Shown piece by piece: positions 25,185-34,080 of a stretch of 64,000 nucleotides of DNA; the stretch's first letter is position 1, and the number at the start of each line of letters is the position of its first letter. Source of the stretch: JACRLW01 sp050181465 (GTDB lineage: Bacteria > Planctomycetota > UBA1135 > UBA2386); the NCBI GenBank assembly GCA_050181465.1, contig JBFXDD010000013.1:1-64000 (forward strand), given 5' to 3'. The notes beneath the pieces are model-generated. The model did not search any database and was not told where the DNA came from. It worked only from the letters and a program-made list of their open reading frames with translations. Both the position numbers and the translations under genes were made by a program.

Positions 25185-25784
25185 ATGATCTCCAACTCAC
25201 TCGCATTGGTTGCGCTCGTCGCAATCGCGGGCTTCTCATCGGCCGTGCGCCAGAGCGACCCGAAACCTCCGAATGCACGCGGGCGCCAGGATTCTCTGCG
25301 GCTCTCCGGACCGACCGCGATTCGACACCACGCGTACTATCCGCCACTCTCGAGAGTGCAGTTGGCGAGTCTGTCCGACGTCGCGATGCGCGGCGTAGTG
25401 CTGAGCCGCGAACAAGAGGCGCTCGCCGGCGGAATGGTGGTCTCGAAGTACACCGTCTCGGTCATCGACAGTTGGCACGGCCCGACGTCGACGCAGGAGA
25501 CCATCCAGGTCATCGGTGGTCGCACCGACACTGCATGGGTCCTCAATGACTCCGATCCGACGTTGGTACCAGGCAAGGACTACGTCTTCTACTGTGAGCG
25601 AACGGCCGCTGGGCACTTGCTCCTCAGCGCCGGATTCCAGTCCGCATTGCCCGTGGAGCGCACGGCCGAGGCCAGCCATCGAGTGCTGGACAACGGTGCC
25701 TGGGAGGCGCTCTCCCGAGTCCGCGCCGAAGACACCGCGCACATCGCAAGAGCCGCACAACGCAGCAAGGAGGAATCCCGATGA
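25185..25784 (+). CDS. Small secreted protein coupled to a metalloprotease
   Basis: A 199-residue protein with a clear Sec signal (MISNSLALVALVAIAGFSSA). The mature part begins with a charged, low-complexity stretch, then a beta-rich domain (VAMRGVVLSREQEALAGGMVVSKYTVSVIDSW; VPGKDYVFYCERTAAGHLLL). It ends with a helical tail (VRAEDTAHIARAAQRSKEE). The gene overlaps the next start by four bases (ATGA at 25781-25784), and the metalloprotease ribosome-binding site lies inside its last codons. A role as partner, inhibitor or substrate of the protease is possible from the coupling alone. Confidence 0.65.
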   Translation: MISNSLALVALVAIAGFSSAVRQSDPKPPNARGRQDSLRLSGPTAIRHHAYYPPLSRVQLASLSDVAMRGVVLSREQEALAGGMVVSKYTVSVIDSWHGPTSTQETIQVIGGRTDTAWVLNDSDPTLVPGKDYVFYCERTAAGHLLLSAGFQSALPVERTAEASHRVLDNGAWEALSRVRAEDTAHIARAAQRSKEESR

Positions 25785-27799
25785 ATCCGAAGGCGTTCCT
25801 CGGACTGGCGGCCATCTCCGCCTCATTCGGCTCGGCCCTTCCCGGCGACATCGAGCGCCTCTGCAACGGCAATCGCGAACTCTGGCCGACGTCGAACATC
25901 GACTGGGTGACGACGTTCGACACCACTTTGATCGGTGTCGAACAGTTCTCGGGGATGGCTTCGCCGGCTCTCAACAGCACGTTCTCCGCTTCGCTGCCGA
26001 GCGCCCAGAAGCCTGGGATCACCTCGCTCGTCGCGGCGGCACAGGTCTGGAATCGCGCAGGCACTCCGTCGTCGATCGCCGAACTCGGTAGCGTCGGCAG
26101 CGACGTACCGGCCACGACCATTCGCCTCAGCGAGAATCCGGGATTGAGGCAGCGATGGGCGGATCTCGGCAGCAACCCGGTCGCTGCATGGGGATCGACG
26201 GTGCCTTTGCCCCGCTACGTGCCGTCCGGCAACGTCTGGATTCCCTTCGGCACTCGCGACGTGCCGGACACCCTCGATCCCAACGACGCCCTCAACACGG
26301 TCGACTTCGTCCGGGACAGCGATTACTGGACGTTCAACTCGGCATCACGATTGACACTCGCGATCGCCAACGTCCGGATCAACACGACTACCGGCACCAT
26401 TCTGGGCTTCGACATCGGGTTCAACCAAACTGCGAACTACCTGGTGCCGAACGGCAGCGGGCAGTTCGTGCTGCAGACAGAAATCAACTATGTCTGGATG
26501 TTCGAAGACTCCACCTCACGCCGCTTGCTGGGCGGTCCCGGCACTCCAACGGCTCCTCGTGTGGCATTCGTGGACGCCATCGGGGTGCTGACACATGAGT
26601 TCGGTCACGCCCTCGGCCTCGGTCATAGCTACCTGGACGGTCGGTCGCGCCTCCAAGCCAACGCCAGCTTCGTGCCGGACGTCGCCGAGTTCCCGACCAT
26701 GTTCCCCATTGCTCAGGCAGGTCGCGCGGAGCAGTCGTTCGACTATTCGAAGTTCCTGGAGCTTCGAGGCGGACAGATCTTCAGCGGGCCGTGGACCAAC
26801 CTGACCCCAGCCAGCCTGACGAACTGGCCGGCGCCACAGTTGATCCTGCAAGACGTCCCCGCGGTGCGCGGCGTACTCGGCGTGTCGGCGCGGTCGTTGG
26901 AGCTCGACGACCTCGCGGCCATCGGTCGTGGTTACCCCAGCGCGTCTTTCCAAACGCAGACGGGATCGATCGCCGGTGCCGTCCGACGGGGCGGAGCGCC
27001 GTTCGCAGGTGCGATGGTCACGGCCTTCCACAAGGCTTTCCCGGACACGGTCCGCGCATCGACGCTCACCTACACGGACGGTCGGTTCGATCTGAAAGGA
27101 CTCCCCGCCGGGACCTACTTCCTGCGCGTCGAACCACATCCGAACGGAATCGTGAACGACATCTTCGTGATGCCGTCGTGGCTGAGCTGCTCGATCGTCG
27201 ATCGCTCGGACTTCCCCGCCGAGTACTGGAACACCGGCGAAGTCGCTGCGGAGCCGACCAGCCTCGCGACGCCGATCGTCGTGGGAGCCGGAACCACGGC
27301 GACGGCCGACTTCGTCCTGGAGACTGGAATGATCGGCTCATGGACCACTCCGGTGCTGCGTGCTGACGGCATCGCGGCCGTCGGCGGCACGGTTGCGGTC
27401 ACGCTCGGTGGTCAAGCCGCTGCCAACCGCCGTCTGCTCCCGGTCATCAACGGCTACGCAGCGTTCCAGAGCGGCGCGACCAGTCTCAATGCGACCCTGT
27501 CGATCACAGGCAGCCCGGCCTTCGCCGGCACCGGCTTCATCCTGACTGCCGCACGCGGACAGACCCTCGCGACTCGCAACGGACACCTGTTCACGCTGGC
27601 ACCGGATTCGTCCATCCTGGTGAACGGCGTCATCACCGGCACGCTCGACGCAATGGGCAACTGGCAAGGCACGATCGCGCTGCCGCCGAGCGTCGCGCAG
27701 CGCCGCGACAACGTGCAGTTCGAAGCCACCTTCCTCCCGATCGATGGCAGCCCGGCGAAGGCCGGCGTGAGCAACTCGGTAGGCGTCTGGTTCGAGTGA
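25781..27799 (+). CDS. Secreted matrixin-type zinc metalloprotease
   Basis: A 672-residue secreted protease. The signal peptide is short (MNPKAFLGLAAISASFGSA). The zinc site HEFGHALGLGHS (HExxHxxGxxH, near residue 272) is preceded by a hydrophobic strand (AFVDAIGVLT). A methionine that could form the Met-turn follows in FPTMFPI, as in metzincins. Around residues 385-460 there is a carboxypeptidase-regulatory-like domain (GSIAGAVRRGGAPFAGAMVTAF, then TDGRFDLKGLPAGTYFLRV). The last 200 residues are beta-rich and could serve attachment or substrate binding. AAGGAGGA at good spacing supports strong translation. Confidence 0.85.
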   Translation: MNPKAFLGLAAISASFGSALPGDIERLCNGNRELWPTSNIDWVTTFDTTLIGVEQFSGMASPALNSTFSASLPSAQKPGITSLVAAAQVWNRAGTPSSIAELGSVGSDVPATTIRLSENPGLRQRWADLGSNPVAAWGSTVPLPRYVPSGNVWIPFGTRDVPDTLDPNDALNTVDFVRDSDYWTFNSASRLTLAIANVRINTTTGTILGFDIGFNQTANYLVPNGSGQFVLQTEINYVWMFEDSTSRRLLGGPGTPTAPRVAFVDAIGVLTHEFGHALGLGHSYLDGRSRLQANASFVPDVAEFPTMFPIAQAGRAEQSFDYSKFLELRGGQIFSGPWTNLTPASLTNWPAPQLILQDVPAVRGVLGVSARSLELDDLAAIGRGYPSASFQTQTGSIAGAVRRGGAPFAGAMVTAFHKAFPDTVRASTLTYTDGRFDLKGLPAGTYFLRVEPHPNGIVNDIFVMPSWLSCSIVDRSDFPAEYWNTGEVAAEPTSLATPIVVGAGTTATADFVLETGMIGSWTTPVLRADGIAAVGGTVAVTLGGQAAANRRLLPVINGYAAFQSGATSLNATLSITGSPAFAGTGFILTAARGQTLATRNGHLFTLAPDSSILVNGVITGTLDAMGNWQGTIALPPSVAQRRDNVQFEATFLPIDGSPAKAGVSNSVGVWFE

Positions 27800-27820
27800 G
27801 TCGCGCTGCGCGGTAGGCGA

Positions 27821-29233
27821 TCACTCGCCCCGTGCCGGCAGTCCGCCGCCGAGCGCCTTGAACAGGGCGATCAGCTCGGTGGCGACGGTCGCGTCGCTCG
27901 AAGCCAAGTCGTCCTCGATCGTGGCGACGACACGCTCGGAGTCGAGGACGGCTTGGAAGTCGGTCAGTCCCTCGCGGTACTGAGTTCGCGCGAGATCGAC
28001 GGCACGGCGCGCCTCCTGCGCTGCACGCGAGAGCGACTCGCGCCGAACCTTCTCGCGCACGTAGCGTGCGAGCGCGTTCTCGGTCTCCTCGACCGCCAGC
28101 AGCACGGTCTGCTCCCACGCCACTTGCGCTGCTTCGGCCTCGGCCTCGAGCGACGCGATTCGATTGCGAAGCCGTCCGCCGTCGAACAGGTTCCACCGCA
28201 GTGACGGACCGAAACCGTAGAGATCGCTCTTCTCGTCGATCCAATCACGGGCAGTGTTGGCGGCGAGACCGATCTGTCCGGACAGCGAGAACGTCGGATA
28301 GCGCTCTGCCTCGGCGACACCGATGCGCGCCACCTGCGCAGCGAACACTCGCTCGGCTCGGTGCACATCGGGACGTCGTCGCAACAGGTCGGCAGGCGCA
28401 CCGATCGCGATACTCTCGGGCAATCGCGGCAACGGCGCGGCGCCGTCGAGGGTCGCGGGCAGACTCTGCGCGGTAGTCCCGAGCAGCACCGCAAGCCGAT
28501 TGCGAGCGACTGACGTCGCCGCCTCGAACTGCGGCAGGCGAGAGCGCGTGGTCTCCACGTTGGTCCGCGCCTGAGCGATGTCGCGCTCGACCGCCAGGCC
28601 CGCACCCAGACGAGCCTCGACGAGCGCGAGAGTCTGCTCCTGCAAGGCCAGGTTGGACTGCGCGATCGCGAGCCGACGCTGTGCCGCGCGCAGATCCACG
28701 TAGGTGCGCGTGACTTCGGCCGCGACCGTCAGAGCCGCAGCCTGGAGATCGAATTCACTCGCTTCGAGCTGCGCGTCCGCGGCTTCGACGGATCGCCGCA
28801 CTCGCCCCCACAGGTCCAGTTCCCAGACCGCGTCGAAAGTCGCCGAGTGGATGTCCGTCCGCGGGATGAACGCTCCGAACGGAGTATTGCGGCTCTCGTC
28901 GCGATAGGTGTAGCTGGCGTTCGTGTCGACGGTCGGCAAGCGATCCGCCGCGGCGATGCCGCGTTGGGCGCGTGCGCCGTCGAGCCGGAGAACCGCAGCG
29001 CGGAGATCGAGGTTCTGCTGGAGCGCAGTGACGATCAGATCATCGAGGAGCGGATCCGCGAATCCGGACCACCACGAGTCCGTCGCCGGTGGGCCGGCGG
29101 TCAGCTCTGCCGCGATGGGGGTTTGCCAAGCGACAGGCAGTCGGAGCGTCGGCGGCGAGTAGTCCGGCCCGACGGCGCTGCAACTGCTGAGCAGTGCACC
29201 GAAGCACGAAGACCAAAGGACACGAACGATCAT
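27821..29233 (-). CDS. RND efflux outer-membrane channel lipoprotein (NodT/OprM type)
   Basis: A 470-residue outer-membrane factor of a tripartite pump. The N-terminus (VLWSSCFGALLSSCSAVGPDYSPP) has the NodT-family lipobox and the typical 'VGPDY-PP' that follows it. Two repeated halves of about 200 residues contain the long helices and LDLRAAVLRLDGARAQRGIAAADRLPT-type segments seen in TolC relatives. It probably forms the periplasmic tunnel and outer-membrane exit for the RND permease encoded just upstream, whose stop codon it overlaps. Confidence 0.92.
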   Translation of the reverse strand: MIVRVLWSSCFGALLSSCSAVGPDYSPPTLRLPVAWQTPIAAELTAGPPATDSWWSGFADPLLDDLIVTALQQNLDLRAAVLRLDGARAQRGIAAADRLPTVDTNASYTYRDESRNTPFGAFIPRTDIHSATFDAVWELDLWGRVRRSVEAADAQLEASEFDLQAAALTVAAEVTRTYVDLRAAQRRLAIAQSNLALQEQTLALVEARLGAGLAVERDIAQARTNVETTRSRLPQFEAATSVARNRLAVLLGTTAQSLPATLDGAAPLPRLPESIAIGAPADLLRRRPDVHRAERVFAAQVARIGVAEAERYPTFSLSGQIGLAANTARDWIDEKSDLYGFGPSLRWNLFDGGRLRNRIASLEAEAEAAQVAWEQTVLLAVEETENALARYVREKVRRESLSRAAQEARRAVDLARTQYREGLTDFQAVLDSERVVATIEDDLASSDATVATELIALFKALGGGLPARGE

Positions 29234-32200
29234 GATGCGAACTTCGGCGAGACGTCGGCGGACGGGGTATCGAGGAGAGCGTCATCGACCACCAAAGGTC
29301 GACGCTGGTGATCACGCGCGATGAGCAGGTAGAAGACCGGCACGACGAACAGCGTGAACAAGGTTCCAAGCAGCATGCCGGCTACGAGCACGATGCCGAT
29401 GCTGTTGCGGGCGGCAGCACCCGGACCCTCGACGAGCACGAGCGGGAAGTGTCCGAAGATGGTTGCCGCCGTAGTCATCAACACCGGCCGCAGGCGCGTC
29501 GCCGCCGCTTCACGAAGTGCGTCGAGTCGCGACATCCCGCGATGCTGGAGCGTGTTGGCAAACTCGACGATGAGGATGCCGTTCTTCGCGATCAGCCCCA
29601 CCAGCGTGATCAGTCCGACCTGCGAGTAGACGTTGATCGTGGTCCAGTCGACGTAGGCGAACAAGAGCGCACCGCTGATCGCCAGCGGCACGGAACCCAA
29701 CAACACGATCAGGGGATCACGGAAACTGCGGAACTGCGCCGCCAGCACGAGATACACGAGCAAGATCGCGAAGCCGAGTGTGGTCACGAGCGACGACGCC
29801 TCGCGACGGATCTGCCGTGACTCGCCGGCGTGGTCGAGAGTCACCGAACTTCCGGCCACAGCCGCTGCAGCGGCCTCGAGCACCGCGAGCCCTTCCTCCT
29901 TCGTCACCCCTGGTTGCACACCGCCGAACACTCGCACGGCATTGCGCTGCTGGAATCGATTGAGCGTGCGCGGGGAGGCGATCGCCTCGATCGTGGTGAA
30001 CGAGGAGACCGGGACGAGATCGCCCTTCGGGGTCTTGATCTTCAGATCCAACAGCGGGCCGACCGTCGCGCGATCCTGTTGCCCGATCTGTGGGATCACC
30101 TTGTAGCTGCGATCGAACCAGTTGAATCGGTTGACGTAGCCGCCCCCCAACAACGCGCCGAGTTCGCGACCGACGCTCGCGAGGTCCATCCCGAGATCGG
30201 CGACGCGCTCGCGATCGATCTTCACGCGCGCCTCCGGACGATCGATCTTCAGGTCGGTGTCGACGTAGAGGAACTTGCCGCTCTGCCAGCCGGCTCCCAC
30301 CACCGCCATGGCCGTCTGGTACATCTCCTCGAGCGGCGCGGCACTCTGCAGCACCAACTCGACGTCGAACTGGCCCGAAGTCGGCAACGGCGGATCGAGC
30401 CGCGGAAACACCCGTAGTCCAGGCACCTGAGAGACCGCACCGTAGAGGTGCCCGTAGAGATCCTCGGTCGAGCGGTCACGCTCCTTCCAGTTCTTGGCCA
30501 CCATGCCGCCGAAGCCGCCCCAGCTGGCGACCAGCGACCACATGAAGCGGGTCTCCGGCAGGGAATGCACCGCGCCGACGACCTGACGCGAGGCCGCATC
30601 GACCGCCTCGAGAGTCGCGTCGGGCGCCGCGTCGAAGAACATGCTGACGTGGCTCTGATCCTCGATCGGCGCTAGTTCGCGACGCGAGTGCATGTAGAGC
30701 GGCCATGCCGCTACGGCGATCAGGATCGCAGCGGCGACCACCGCATAGCGGATCCCCAGCGCGCCGTCGAGCATCCTCACGTAGACCGAACGCACCTTGG
30801 CGAACGCGCGGTCGACGAGTCGGGTCAGCCACGACTGCTTGCCGTGCGGGCTCACGAACCAAGCACTCATGATCGGCGAGAGCGTGATCGCCACGACGCC
30901 GGAGACGAGCACCGCCGCGGCGAGTGTGATCGCGAACTCGAGGAACAACGCCCCGGTGAGTCCGCCCTGGAAGCCGATTGGCGTGTAGACCGCGGCGAGC
31001 GTGATCGTCATCGCGATGATCGGCCCGACGAGTTCCCGAGCCGCTTCGGCAGCCGCGGCGAAGCGGCTCTTGCCCATGCGCACGTGACGAGCAACGTTCT
31101 CGACGACCACGATCGCATCGTCGACGACCAGTCCGACCGACAACACGATCGCGAGGATGGTCAGCAGATTGAGCGAGAATCCCAAGGCGGACATCACCGC
31201 GGCTGCACCGATGAGCGACACCGGCATCGCAACCAGCGGAACGAGTGCCGTGCGGATCGAACCGAGGAACAGGAAGACCACCAGTCCGACGATGAGGATC
31301 GTCTCGATCAGGGTCTTGCTGATCTCGGTGAGCGCATCGCGCATGAACACCGTGCCGTCCCAGGCGAGGTTCATCTCCATCCCGGACGGCAGGGTCGGAC
31401 GCAGGCGATCCATCTCCTCGACCAGTCGCTTCTGCACGTCGATCTCGTTGGCGCCGACCAGCGGCCATACGCCGAGGTACACGCTCGGTCGATCGTCGAA
31501 CTTCGCCATGAACTCGGCTTCCTCCGCGCCGAGTTCGACCTTGGCAACGTCGCGCATGCGCACGACGGAACCGCCGCGGTCGATGACGATCAGGTCTTCG
31601 AACTCGCGAACCGAACGCAGATCGGTGTCGGCGAGCAGATTGATCTGCACCTGCTCACCCTTGGTCTGGCCGACCGCCGCCAGGTAGTTGTTGCGTTGAA
31701 TAGCCGCGTAGACGTCGCCGGGTGCCAGGTTGACCGCGGCGAGCGCATCCGGATCGATCCAGATGCGCATCGCGATCGGCCGGCCACCCTCCTGATTCGT
31801 CACTCGTTGCACGCCCTTGATCGTGGCGAGCTGCGGCTGCACGTTGCGCGTCAACCAGTCGGTGATCTCGGCGAGTTCCTGGTCCTTCGACGTGAAGCTG
31901 AGATAGAAGGACGCATAGGGACGATCCGCGCGCTGCACGTCGACCGTCGGCGGTTCCGCTTCGGCAGGCAGCTCGCTGCGCACCTGTTGGAGGCGCGCCG
32001 TCACTTCCGCGAGCGCTTTCGTCGTGTCGTGACCCAGCTCGAGGCGCACGGTGACGATGCTCACCCCCGCGCGGCTCTGCGATTCGATGTGATCGACACC
32101 GCCGATCGACGACACCGCGCGTTCGATCGGTGTCGTGAGGAAGCCGCGAACGGCCTCGGCACTCGCACCGACGTAGACGGTGTTGATGATGACCGAGGCA

Positions 32201-32328
32201 CTATCGAGCTTCGGATACTGCTGAACCGGCAGCGAGACGGCGGTTCGCCAGCCGACCAGGACCAGCAACAGATTGACGACGAGGGCCAGCACCGGGTGCC
32301 GGACGAAGACATCGGTAACAGCTCGCAT
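29230..32328 (-). CDS. RND-family efflux permease (HAE1 type)
   Basis: A 1032-residue inner-membrane proton/drug antiporter. It has the family's two-fold layout: TM1 (VLALVVNLLLVLVGW), a large periplasmic loop, TM2-6 from about residue 335 (GLVVFLFLGSIRTALVPLVAMPVSL), a second loop, and TM8-12 near the C-terminus (LVYLVLAAQFRSFRDPLIVLLGSVPLAISGALL). The proton-relay region in TM4 shows VGLVVDDAIVVVENVARH, with the paired Asp residues. Length and motifs fit multidrug (HAE1) pumps rather than heavy-metal ones. Confidence 0.95.
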   Translation of the reverse strand: MRAVTDVFVRHPVLALVVNLLLVLVGWRTAVSLPVQQYPKLDSASVIINTVYVGASAEAVRGFLTTPIERAVSSIGGVDHIESQSRAGVSIVTVRLELGHDTTKALAEVTARLQQVRSELPAEAEPPTVDVQRADRPYASFYLSFTSKDQELAEITDWLTRNVQPQLATIKGVQRVTNQEGGRPIAMRIWIDPDALAAVNLAPGDVYAAIQRNNYLAAVGQTKGEQVQINLLADTDLRSVREFEDLIVIDRGGSVVRMRDVAKVELGAEEAEFMAKFDDRPSVYLGVWPLVGANEIDVQKRLVEEMDRLRPTLPSGMEMNLAWDGTVFMRDALTEISKTLIETILIVGLVVFLFLGSIRTALVPLVAMPVSLIGAAAVMSALGFSLNLLTILAIVLSVGLVVDDAIVVVENVARHVRMGKSRFAAAAEAARELVGPIIAMTITLAAVYTPIGFQGGLTGALFLEFAITLAAAVLVSGVVAITLSPIMSAWFVSPHGKQSWLTRLVDRAFAKVRSVYVRMLDGALGIRYAVVAAAILIAVAAWPLYMHSRRELAPIEDQSHVSMFFDAAPDATLEAVDAASRQVVGAVHSLPETRFMWSLVASWGGFGGMVAKNWKERDRSTEDLYGHLYGAVSQVPGLRVFPRLDPPLPTSGQFDVELVLQSAAPLEEMYQTAMAVVGAGWQSGKFLYVDTDLKIDRPEARVKIDRERVADLGMDLASVGRELGALLGGGYVNRFNWFDRSYKVIPQIGQQDRATVGPLLDLKIKTPKGDLVPVSSFTTIEAIASPRTLNRFQQRNAVRVFGGVQPGVTKEEGLAVLEAAAAAVAGSSVTLDHAGESRQIRREASSLVTTLGFAILLVYLVLAAQFRSFRDPLIVLLGSVPLAISGALLFAYVDWTTINVYSQVGLITLVGLIAKNGILIVEFANTLQHRGMSRLDALREAAATRLRPVLMTTAATIFGHFPLVLVEGPGAAARNSIGIVLVAGMLLGTLFTLFVVPVFYLLIARDHQRRPLVVDDALLDTPSADVSPKFAS

Positions 32329-32337
32329 GGTGGTACC

Positions 32338-33459
32338 TCAGTTCGACTTCGGCGTTGCGGAGGCAATCTGCACGAGGGCACCCTCACGCAGCTTGAAGGA
32401 ACCGACGGTGGCAATCAGTTCGCCGACCGCGATCCCGGAGTCGACGACGACGACGTCGCCGAGGACCGCTCCGCTGTCGACGCGCCGCGCCTGAGAACGC
32501 AGGTTGCCCGCGGGATCCTTGGTGAGCACGAACACAGAGTCGCCGTCGGGGCCGCGGCGCAACGCGCTGACCGGCACGACCGTCACCTCGCTCGGCGCCG
32601 TCACGGGAACACGCACGCGCACCGAAGCGCCGGGTTGCGGCAGCGGTTCGACTCCGCGCAGGAGCGCTCGGATCGTCGCGCTGCGGGTGTCGGTATCGAC
32701 TTCCGCGTCGATCGCGAGGACGGTTGCGGGCACCGGCGGATGACCGTTCACGACAACCACTTCGATCGACTGTCCCGGATTCACTCGCGCGGCAACTTCC
32801 TGCGTGACCGCGAAGTCGATGTGCACCGCGTCGTCGACCCCGACCAAGGTGGTGATCGGTGTGCCCGGCTCGAGGTATTGCCCGACATGGAGATCGACTA
32901 GCCCGGTGCGTGCGCGGAACGGCGCGCGCAGACGCTTCTGCTCGACGACTGCCTCGAGTCGCTTGACCGCCGCAACCGACATGTCGCGCTGCGCCTTCGC
33001 GCGATCGACGTCGGCCTCGGACGCACCCTGCTGCTCCAGCGCACGGGTCATGCGCCCGAGCATCGACTCCGCCAGGACCGCCTCCGCTTCCAGCGCCTGG
33101 AGTTGGGCCTGTTCGACGGCGACGTCCTGCTCGACGAGCAATTCGTTCGCCTCGACCACCTTGCCAGTCTCGAGGTGCTCCACCCGAACCGTGCCGGGCA
33201 ACTCGTTGCGCAGCGTGATCGACTGCCGCGCGCGCACCGTGCCGATCGCGGTGGTCGTTCTGGTGTAGCTGCGCATGGTGACCGACGCCGCCTCGACCAC
33301 TTCGGCGGGTTCCGGCATGGCGGCCGCCGCCGCGGCCATCGCCTGGTTCTGTTCGCCCTTCCAGCGCTGGAGGAACCAAGCGGTGGCGGCGAGCACCGCG
33401 AGCAGGATCACCGAGCCGATGAGGCGACGAAGGAAGGTGGCGACGGCGGGGGCAGGCAT
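32338..33459 (-). CDS. RND efflux periplasmic adaptor (membrane fusion protein)
   Basis: A 373-residue adaptor. An N-terminal anchor (LIGSVILLAVLAATAWFLQ, about residues 11-30) is followed by the split lipoyl/hairpin region: LRNELPGTVRVEHLETGKVVEANELLVEQD, then a helical hairpin near 110-175, then LRAPFRARTGLVDLHVGQYLEPGTPI. Beta-barrel and membrane-proximal domains follow. It bridges the RND permease, whose gene starts 10 bases later, and the outer-membrane channel. First gene of the efflux operon proper; the space before it contains palindromic element copy B and then a TetR regulator. Confidence 0.92.
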   Translation of the reverse strand: MPAPAVATFLRRLIGSVILLAVLAATAWFLQRWKGEQNQAMAAAAAAMPEPAEVVEAASVTMRSYTRTTTAIGTVRARQSITLRNELPGTVRVEHLETGKVVEANELLVEQDVAVEQAQLQALEAEAVLAESMLGRMTRALEQQGASEADVDRAKAQRDMSVAAVKRLEAVVEQKRLRAPFRARTGLVDLHVGQYLEPGTPITTLVGVDDAVHIDFAVTQEVAARVNPGQSIEVVVVNGHPPVPATVLAIDAEVDTDTRSATIRALLRGVEPLPQPGASVRVRVPVTAPSEVTVVPVSALRRGPDGDSVFVLTKDPAGNLRSQARRVDSGAVLGDVVVVDSGIAVGELIATVGSFKLREGALVQIASATPKSN

Positions 33460-33540
33460 GGCGTTTTTCTAGACCGTTCGACTAGTCGTCGGTTCGCGAG
33501 GTAGGGAGATGAGATGTGGCTGGATTGGGGGGGATCCGGC

Positions 33541-33721
33541 TAGCCCAGATGATTCGTGAACGTCGTCGCGAGATCGCCGCAGGTCGATGTCCGGCAAGGA
33601 GCTGCGCGGTCGACGACCGAAGCGTAGCTGTAGCTACGCTGCCAGGGAGGAGCCGACGTAGCGACGCCGCCCGGCGCGACTTGCGGCGATCGCAGTAGAC
33701 GTTCAGGAATCATCCGGGCTA
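33541..33721 (-). repeat. Palindromic TA-bounded element, copy B
   Basis: A 181-bp copy in minus orientation, with both ends nearly complete (TAGCCCAGATGATTCGTGAA on the left, GAATCATCCGGGCTA on the right) and the central dyad intact. It fills the space between the TetR gene and the efflux adaptor gene. The final three bases (33719-33721) are the TAG stop codon of the TetR gene when read on the minus strand. Confidence 0.92.
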
Positions 33722-33952
33722 GGCCTGGGCCCGAGATCCGTCGGTGCCGCGGACAGGCCGCAGCACTTGGTCGAACACGAAAGTGAGGAAGTCGTCGAGC
33801 GGCGCGACACTCCGGTCGATCTGCATGCGGATGGCCGCACCCTCCCACAGCATGACGAGCACGCCGGCGAGGTGATCGGCATCGAGGGATCCGTCGATCT
33901 GTCCGGCGCTCTGCGCCTCGCGGACCACCTGGGCCAGCATCGCGCCGAACAT
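33719..33952 (-). CDS. TetR-family regulator, C-terminal part only
   Basis: Only the last 77 residues are seen; the N-terminal helix-turn-helix domain falls in the assembly gap. The visible part (MLAQVVREAQSAGQIDGSLDADHLAGVLVMLWEGAAIRMQID, then LDDFLTFVFDQVL) is a typical TetR ligand-domain end. It reads in the same direction as the efflux operon and lies directly upstream, so it probably represses that pump. Its stop codon is supplied by the end of element copy B. Confidence 0.8.
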   Translation of the reverse strand: MFGAMLAQVVREAQSAGQIDGSLDADHLAGVLVMLWEGAAIRMQIDRSVAPLDDFLTFVFDQVLRPVRGTDGSRAQA

Positions 33953-34052
33953 NNNNNNNNNNNNNNNNNNNNNNNNNNNNNNNNNNNNNNNNNNNNNNNN
34001 NNNNNNNNNNNNNNNNNNNNNNNNNNNNNNNNNNNNNNNNNNNNNNNNNNNN
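33953..34052. other. Assembly gap (100 N)
   Basis: Second 100-N scaffold join. It removes the N-terminus of the TetR regulator and everything between that gene and the esterase gene. Confidence 0.99.
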
Positions 34053-34080
34053 GGGGACGACATCGCCCGCCCGCGCGGAA

